Assembly (NCBI GenBank): GCA_947247005.1
Contig: OX365950.1
Coordinates: 13,342,720-13,406,719 of the forward strand
Direction of reading: 5' to 3'
Length of the DNA: 64,000 nt
DNA from: Spisula solida
Taxonomy: Eukaryota; Mollusca; Bivalvia; Venerida; Mactridae
Shown: piece after piece, positions 57,966 through 64,000 of the stretch
Numbering within the stretch: position 1 is the first letter of the stretch
Layout of the letters: every line of letters starts with the position of its first letter
The notes under the pieces: generated by a model
Seen by the model: the letters and a program-made list of their open reading frames with translations, nothing else
What the model was told of the DNA's origin: nothing
The model's database searches: none
Translations under genes and position numbers: made by a program

Positions 57966-58130
57966 CCATAACTGACAGTTTTACTGTTACAATAGACATG
58001 ACAAAATAAAACGTGTAACATCCCTCCGTCAATTATCACTAAAAGTCATTAGCAAATTAGAGTGCTACAGGACTGTATATTGTAACTTGTATTAACCTGC
58101 AGCGTCGTGTTTTAAAAAAGATAATAATAA

Positions 58131-59650
58131 CAGGCGCGTAGCTAGCTCATAATCATGTGGATTCATTATTGTGCTAGGGGGTCGGGGGCATGCTCCCCCG
58201 GAAAATTTTGAAATCAATGGTGTAATCTGGTGCATTTGGAGCGTTCACAAGGTGCTTTATTAAGTTCTAACAACGTAATTTAATCATTAATTTGTTGATA
58301 AACTCTAAAATTGGCCGAGTACTTCTCTGTTCAAAAGAAAGCTAACTCCTAAATCAAACAAATGTCCATCTACGAGTCCCATTTTGAATGATTATGTTCA
58401 CATAAGCTTCGGATATGCTCATAAAAGTCTAGTTGCCCGTCCTTTAGGGCAGCAAAGTTCTTTCTGAATGATAACATTGTCAACCAATGTCCATATGTCT
58501 GTAGCTACTAGTAACCGAAAACGGCAGTCCAGACCGACATACAGTGGTTATGATAGATCGCATATATTTTACACTTCTTATAATAATAAAACTACCTCTC
58601 AGCTTAGGCTCTGGAGACCCGTATTGTGATTAGCAAATCAAAGGAACGGTTAGAACAGTGACCTTTTCTAGATTTCCGAGAGGCGATCGGTGCATGGCAA
58701 CGTTGCCACGGTTTCGTTGATGGCGAGCTGATTTTGCTTTGAAGGCTCCATATACTGGAATTCGGCCATGGCCAGAGCTTTGTCGTATTTCACACTGCGG
58801 TGCCTTCTACCCTAACATGCGGGGAACCTAGCGCTCCGTAACTGCTTCAACTAAGTCGATGTTTTGCTTCTGTGACAGTTTATTCAGTGGTCACGAACCC
58901 AACAGCAACTATGTAAAGAGACAATAAAGGTGTACCTCAGAATGTTACACCTGTATGTGGAATCGCCTTCTCGCTCTAAATATATGTAGCACTTCAATTG
59001 TAGGCTATGTGTAGTGGGGTAGCCGCTTTAAAATGGTAGACTGAGTCCGCACGACTGGTCAATCACATAGACTATGCATGCGGGATCGGTTCATCATTTC
59101 TTCTCTAGCAACAGCGTAGTTTCCTGTATTTTCTTGAAAGACGTTTTGCAGATTACCGATTTGCTGCACTGAGTTGAGCAATTTTTTTAACGTGTACTCC
59201 GCAGGCGTACACGCATCATCCATTGATTCAAGATATGGACTTTGCAGTTAACTGTAACCGATTGCTTGTGAAACTAGTTGCTGGCACCATTGCCTGGTCA
59301 CACGTCGTAATGACTCTCAATAAACTTCATAACTAGAGATTCCCTCTTGATTAAACCAAACGAAATCCTGTACGCGGTTGTACTGGGGCGAGTTGGATTA
59401 CGCCAAAGACTACTGCAACAACTACAGTATGGTAGGTTGGTAGTGTCAGACACCAGTACAGCTTATAAAAATAGCAAAAGAAGCACACACAGTCTTGCGT
59501 AAATATCACAATGTGAATTTTATAGAAATTTAGAATACAGACACGACAAAGAAGGAAAGCGTTAAAATTTAATTATTTTCCTGAAAAAATATTATTGTCA
59601 GAATCATGTGGATTCATCTGCGTACTCGCGTATAGGTAGCTACGCGCCTG
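58131..59650. mobile_element. hAT-like DNA transposon, 1.52 kb, non-autonomous (copy B only)
   Basis: The ends CAGGCGCGTAGCTA and TAGCTACGCGCCTG are perfect 14-base inverted repeats. Just inside the left end are GGGGGTCGGGGGCATGCTCC and CCCGGAAAATTTTGAAAT, a context I associate with hAT elements in many invertebrates. AATCATGTGGATTCAT occurs as a direct repeat near both ends (58,152 and 59,604). No open transposase frame is seen; the interior is likely a deleted or foreign segment. Copy A has no insertion at the matching place (about 49,045). Flanks are AATAA-rich and the target duplication is unclear. Confidence 0.72.
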
Positions 59651-60159
59651 AATAAATCGTAATAGCAGCACTGAACAATAACAGGAGGGCCGAAGGGCAC
59701 ACCACTTATCTTATACGACAGACTTGCTAGCACTGCAAATGAGGCTTCTTATTCATGCTACCAATTCCTCAGAATCAGCAGCCAATGTTATTCATTCGCA
59801 ATGTACAATGTACTCTAATATCATCGGAAATTGTATTATATTTCATTAACGATTTAAAATTGTCGGATTTGTTTCTATTTGCGAAGACTAATTATGAAGA
59901 TTTGAGAGGATAAATACAGGTATCACATTATGATATGATAAAATTACAGTTTAATAGTCCGAATTTTCTACGTATTATAATGAAGTCAGCATCATTGAAG
60001 GTAATTATCTACCCACCTAACGCTTAATAAACATATCTTTTACAAGCACTGATTGGACACAATTACATACTAGCTTCGTTAGCAATCGTTACCAATCAAG
60101 CGCTATAGAAGTAAAAGGGGTGTTTATAAAGTAGTGTGACTAAACGTACAAAGATACAA

Positions 60160-60225
60160 TATATCGAACAGGGAATGTTGCATTAAACAGAAACAGTAGA
60201 GCAAGTAAAGCAGCACACAAATATG
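60160..60225 (+). repeat. Dispersed repeat family, plus copy
   Basis: ATATCGAACAGGGAATGTTG then CATTAAACAGAAACAGTAGA. Aligned to the copy at 49,548 in duplicate A. Confidence 0.45.
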
Positions 60226-60434
60226 AGAAACATATATGCAAGTCGTACTTTCATGTTTCACTTTAACCCAATAAATAAAGTCAGTCATTGAAACATTGTA
60301 TGAAAAACATAAATAAGCAACTTACTATTGCAGTCTAAAGTGAAAGGCTGTCGGAGAATGTTGTGTTAATATAGCTGACCAGTTTCTTTGGTTACATGCT
60401 CATTTTTGTAGTTGTCCCTATAGCTTGTTCTTGC

Positions 60435-60530
60435 AATCAGTAAGTTTTCACTTTCGTGTGTACTCCTTAGTGCCTTTTGTGTTCTTCTTTTTCTTTGTAG
60501 TGCTACGTTTCCTGTCCGATATTTTGTTAT
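60435..60530 (-). repeat. Dispersed 'GGGAAGGCAGC' repeat, minus copy
   Basis: The reverse complement has AAATATCGGACAGGAAACGT, AGCACTACAAAGAAAAAG and AACACAAAAGGCAC. It starts right after the end of duplication copy B. Confidence 0.45.
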
Positions 60531-62574
60531 ATTTTACAGTTAAGGAACCAGCACGAATTTGTGAAACGCATATTTATTACGAATTAACAATATGTTGTAT
60601 TCGTTTATGTCTCATGCTTATCATCGACTTTACCTCTGATATACATGTATACAAACAGTCTATTGCAATAAGAAAAAGACAAATAATGCTTTCAGATGAC
60701 TTTTGATATCAAAGAAAAATAGCCTCTCAAAATCGTCATGATGAGGTTATGTTGGTAATATTGAAACGTGATATAATTCTGTAAATGGTACTGTTATTAT
60801 AAAGCTCTTTGTTTTGCCACATGGAGATAGTTTCATGTCCGGTTAATGACACACTTAGAAGTCTACATAATGTTGAATTACTCTCACTTGGGTTTGCGTG
60901 TGGTAGTCTTTATGTGTTTAAGTGCACAACTGTTCTCGTTTGCGTTTTCTTAAAGTCTTAATGAATGTATGCATTTAAATACCCCATTGTGCTACTATAA
61001 GTCTGTTGAACTCCCATTTGGCGTTACCTTTCCATATATCAGGTTTACAAACTTTATGATCACATCATTTTAAGATCGGTAACATTAAACCGTATTGTTC
61101 ATTGTTTCTTTCAATGGCGTATTAGGTCGTTAGCTTTCTACAAATACTTCGTCATATACAGTACAGTAGTTGTTATACACGTACGTACTATAGTACTTTT
61201 TCTAGTATGGTAAAATCATAACGTTTTGGTTTTTGGTTGTTTTACTAGGTTGCCATATCAATAGATGTTTTGTACATGTAAAGTGTGTCTTTTTGTATGG
61301 GGTAAGGGCTCAAACGGCAGTGTTATATAAGCAGACTTTATATCAACGAACAAATCGACTTGGAACTACTCTAATATCCTGTATGCCAAACGATTATTTT
61401 AGAAGTTGCGCATTCTACAATATGATCAACATAAAATGCCACAATCCGTTTGTCATTGATTTCAATTATTTCGACAGTGTTTAAACAAGCATACATCGTT
61501 TCAATAATTGAATCGTAAATCTGAACGACGTGAACAGTGAAGATAAGAGAAGTTAAGATTGATTTAAGGTACCTTAGAAAATAGAAATTAATATCATTTT
61601 TGTAGTCACTATCTTGAGCTTGATAATACTGGTTTATAGTTGGCATGTTTGATGGATCGACCCAGGTTCGATATCAAAATATTGGAGTCATAAGAAGGAA
61701 GCGATAAACTGCACCATTAAAGCATATGTTTACTCTTTTGTAGTAGTAATGGCGCACCGTTTCCACTGTTGAATTCGTGTTGAAATAGTTTCCGAATTTT
61801 ATACTTGTGATGCACACACAGTCATGGCTTTATTTTGTGCGATAGTGTGGTTGAAACAAATATACCATAGTTGTGCATATTTAATTAGGATTCGCCCTTG
61901 AACACCATTTCCAAACATTCATTTAAACATTACAAGGTGGCCAAACATGATCGGAATATAAATGTGTTTCGAATGATGTCGGCTATTCAGAAAGAACATT
62001 GACTCAGTCCGACTGAACTTGGAACGTTTTGGTTGTTGTAGCACACTTAATCATTGATACAATGTCTGTTGTTAGATTAGCAAGTTTGGGCTGTCAGGAC
62101 TGTATTGATATTGCGGGCAGACAGATTGTAATTTGTTACAAAGGCTAAGGCTGCTCTAATAAATTACGACTCTGATACATTCATATCGCTATGATCCATA
62201 GCAAAAACGATGTGAATAACTACGGAGTAAACACAAATATTTCACCGTGTAACGTCCGACGAAATTTGGCAGAAACATCGACAAATTAAACAGATTGTGA
62301 TATTTAAGCTCAGTGCTTTTCGTAGATTGTAATTAATCAAAGATGACAGTTGAAGCAAAATGTTTCCGCTTGTGTTGATTGAACAGGCTGATTGATATAT
62401 TTCTAAGGAATGATACCGAATGATTAAAATGGATTGTAGCAACGGAGTGTGCGCATCATTTGTTTAATCAACCCTTGCAAGATTTTCTCGGTTGCACATA
62501 AGGCTTTATAAAATATTTTCACGTGCATCATTTTGTATATGAATCTCTATTTCTTGTAAAATTTGCATTTCCCT

Positions 62575-62695
62575 TTGTGACGTGTGCTTGTTGTATGTGA
62601 GTAATTTGCCTTTAGTGTGCCTTTTTGTACCTGTCATGTTCGGCTGTTGCGGTTCCCCTGTCCGGTTTGATTAAATCCTTGTACGGTGTTGTCCC
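62575..62695 (-). repeat. Dispersed 'GGGAAGGCAGC' repeat, minus copy
   Basis: The reverse complement has AATCAAACCGGACAGGGGAA, CCGCAACAGCCGAACATGAC and AAAAAGGCACAC. Member of the family. Confidence 0.5.
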
Positions 62696-63669
62696 ATCGT
62701 CGTATTCTTTTTTACCGCATCATTCAGTGTACACTGCAAGATGTGCTAAAATGATTCAACCTATCGATGCAACCTATTGCTGACCAATTAATCAACTTTC
62801 GCGTGATGTAGTGGTGTCCGATTAGTATATACCACTTACAGTGTCGCTTTGTTGACACACATTGATGTGACTGGTTGTCTCATATATTTACAAGGCCGTT
62901 ATTTGAGTAGTCTTGTATAATCGTTTATATTTAGTGATTCACTTGCGCACAGTTTCACATCGCCCAAGCGAAAACGTAGCATTGCTGTTTAAATTAGCCT
63001 TAACTAGATTTGTCGCGGCAGTAAATTGTATTTTGTTGGCATTTACAGATAGTACTGACGGACATAACGGTTAGTCTGTCAATACCACCACCGATTTGTT
63101 TCACGACTGGTATTCATACAAACTACAGTAACAATGGGCTTGAGGTATGTGCATTTCTCAGAGTACACATATTGGCATACATTCACAAAGTATTTAGCTC
63201 TTAGCTAATTTGATGGATTTGTTATACAATACTACTTTATTTCTCTATAAACACTAATATTGTTTTGTTTATCTCAGTTTATTCAGCAAACTTTTTTTTA
63301 TTTTTTTTTTAGATTATACAGTCGAGCTTTTGTCGCCATTTGAGTATCGCGTGTGACATGCTTGGAGTTAGTAAGCTACTATTAAATTAGAGTACTATGA
63401 GAGTGACATTTTAATTTATATATACGCATACTATTACAAGCATTGTATGAACAAATTAAACGGGTTGATATGAATCGAATAATGTATTTAGTTTAGCATT
63501 GAAATTATAGATGTCTGATTGGATTGAAGTTGATAAGCCTTCATAACAATATGCAACAGGTTTAAACTTTTACACAAAATAATCGACAATTGGTCTCGAC
63601 CTCACTCTATTATTATCATAACTGGACATTGCTGGTGTTTGCCATGGTAAGGCACAAATACAATATAAA

Positions 63670-63840
63670 ATCTGCAGGGAAGGCAGCACTCAACCAGCCG
63701 AGCACGAACAACACACACACCATCATATACTGTATCATTACCACAACGCACAATGTCCAACTCACAATCGAACAAGAAAATGAACTGCCCAAGTCCAAGC
63801 TGTCAAAAAGCTGAATGCATTAGTTTCAGGAATCTAAAAG
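63670..63840 (+). repeat. Dispersed 'GGGAAGGCAGC' repeat, longest plus copy
   Basis: CTGCAGGGAAGGCAGCACTC, AACCAGCCGAGCACGAACAA, CACACACACC, then CACAATGTCCAACTCACAAT, CGAACAAGAAAATGAACTGC, CCAAGTCC and AAGCTGTCAAAAAGCTG. The last part resembles 49,865-49,920 (TTTCAGCTGTCAAAAGG). It sets the likely full length at about 170 bp. Confidence 0.6.
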
Positions 63841-64000
63841 CTGCATGACCTAGTCGTAAATGAAATATCATTAATCTTGGTGTTGTTGGATGTGGCTATA
63901 TCTTACATACGTTAAGATTTACATGTTATAATGCAATGGTAACAACTTAATGTGTGCCATTCAACATGAGATGCATATAAGGTATACCTACACATTTGCA

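Larger units (their letters stand above)
49687..60395 (+). repeat. Tandem segmental duplication, copy B (~10.7 kb)
   Basis: Starts where copy A ends: TGCATGTATACGATTCCAGG at 49,687 matches TGCATGTAACGATTCTAGGA at 37,017. Its end (ATATAGCTGACC near 60,373) matches the end of A (GTGTAGCTGATC near 49,660). It is therefore a direct head-to-tail duplication. It lacks the A-only insertions and has its own 1.5-kb hAT-like element at 58,131-59,650. Confidence 0.9.
60531..64000. other. 3.5 kb without an identified gene
   Basis: Apart from dispersed repeats I see AT-rich DNA, a T-run at 63,289-63,311, and one possible first-exon signature: an ATG with donor, ATGGGCTTGAG|GTATGT, at 63,135, preceded by a leader without a clear TATA box. 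No downstream exon lies in the window, so it cannot be tested here. Confidence 0.35.

Overview
The window looks like nuclear DNA of an invertebrate animal, probably a mollusc (bivalve-like). This is an inference. It rests on visibly AT-rich sequence, short coding exons with GT/AG splice sites, tRNA-derived SINEs, several non-LTR retrotransposon (LINE) remnants, many terminal-inverted-repeat DNA transposons and MITEs, and a tissue inhibitor of metalloproteinases (TIMP) gene of N-domain-only type. Nothing looks bacterial or organellar. Host coding sequence is a small part of the window, and most open frames in it are by chance.

Layout. (1) 0.5-5.2 kb, plus strand: a TIMP gene. Four exons join in frame and give a signal peptide, a mature N-terminal Cys and all six N-domain cysteines at close to family spacing. 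(2) 6.9-16 kb, minus strand: a probable small cell-surface protein gene. Three 3' exons agree in phase and end in a hydrophobic tail; a possible first exon with a TATA box lies near 15.9 kb. (3) 17-27 kb: repeat-rich. It holds a 0.8 kb array of switching tetranucleotides, a SINE, a 53-bp tandem array, a TA-flanked MITE, a LINE 3' remnant with a C2H2 finger, and a 5'-truncated LINE whose reverse transcriptase frame is intact, lying between inverted repeats. (4) 27.4-32.0 kb: a 4.7 kb foldback-like element with arms of more than 1 kb made of about 170-bp repeats and a decayed minus-strand coding core. (5) 32-37 kb: mostly unexplained DNA, one 574-bp MITE and one candidate terminal exon. (6) 37.0-60.4 kb: a head-to-tail segmental duplication. 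Copy A is about 37,017-49,686 and copy B about 49,687-60,395. The copies differ by clean insertions: two LINE tails and a MITE in A, and a hAT-like element in B. They also differ by a 3.9 kb block found only in A, which carries a transmembrane terminal exon, an Ig-like open frame and a mariner relic. (7) 60.4-64 kb: repeats and nothing I can identify.

Function. The TIMP would be secreted and inhibit metalloproteinases. No pathway or operon-like link between the genes can be inferred. The best candidates for something undescribed are the tandem duplication with its small conserved open frame, the foldback element, the tetranucleotide array, and a recurrent short repeat family with the core CAGGGAAGGCAGCA. 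Exon models, element limits and family names come from reading by eye; no alignment or database search was possible.
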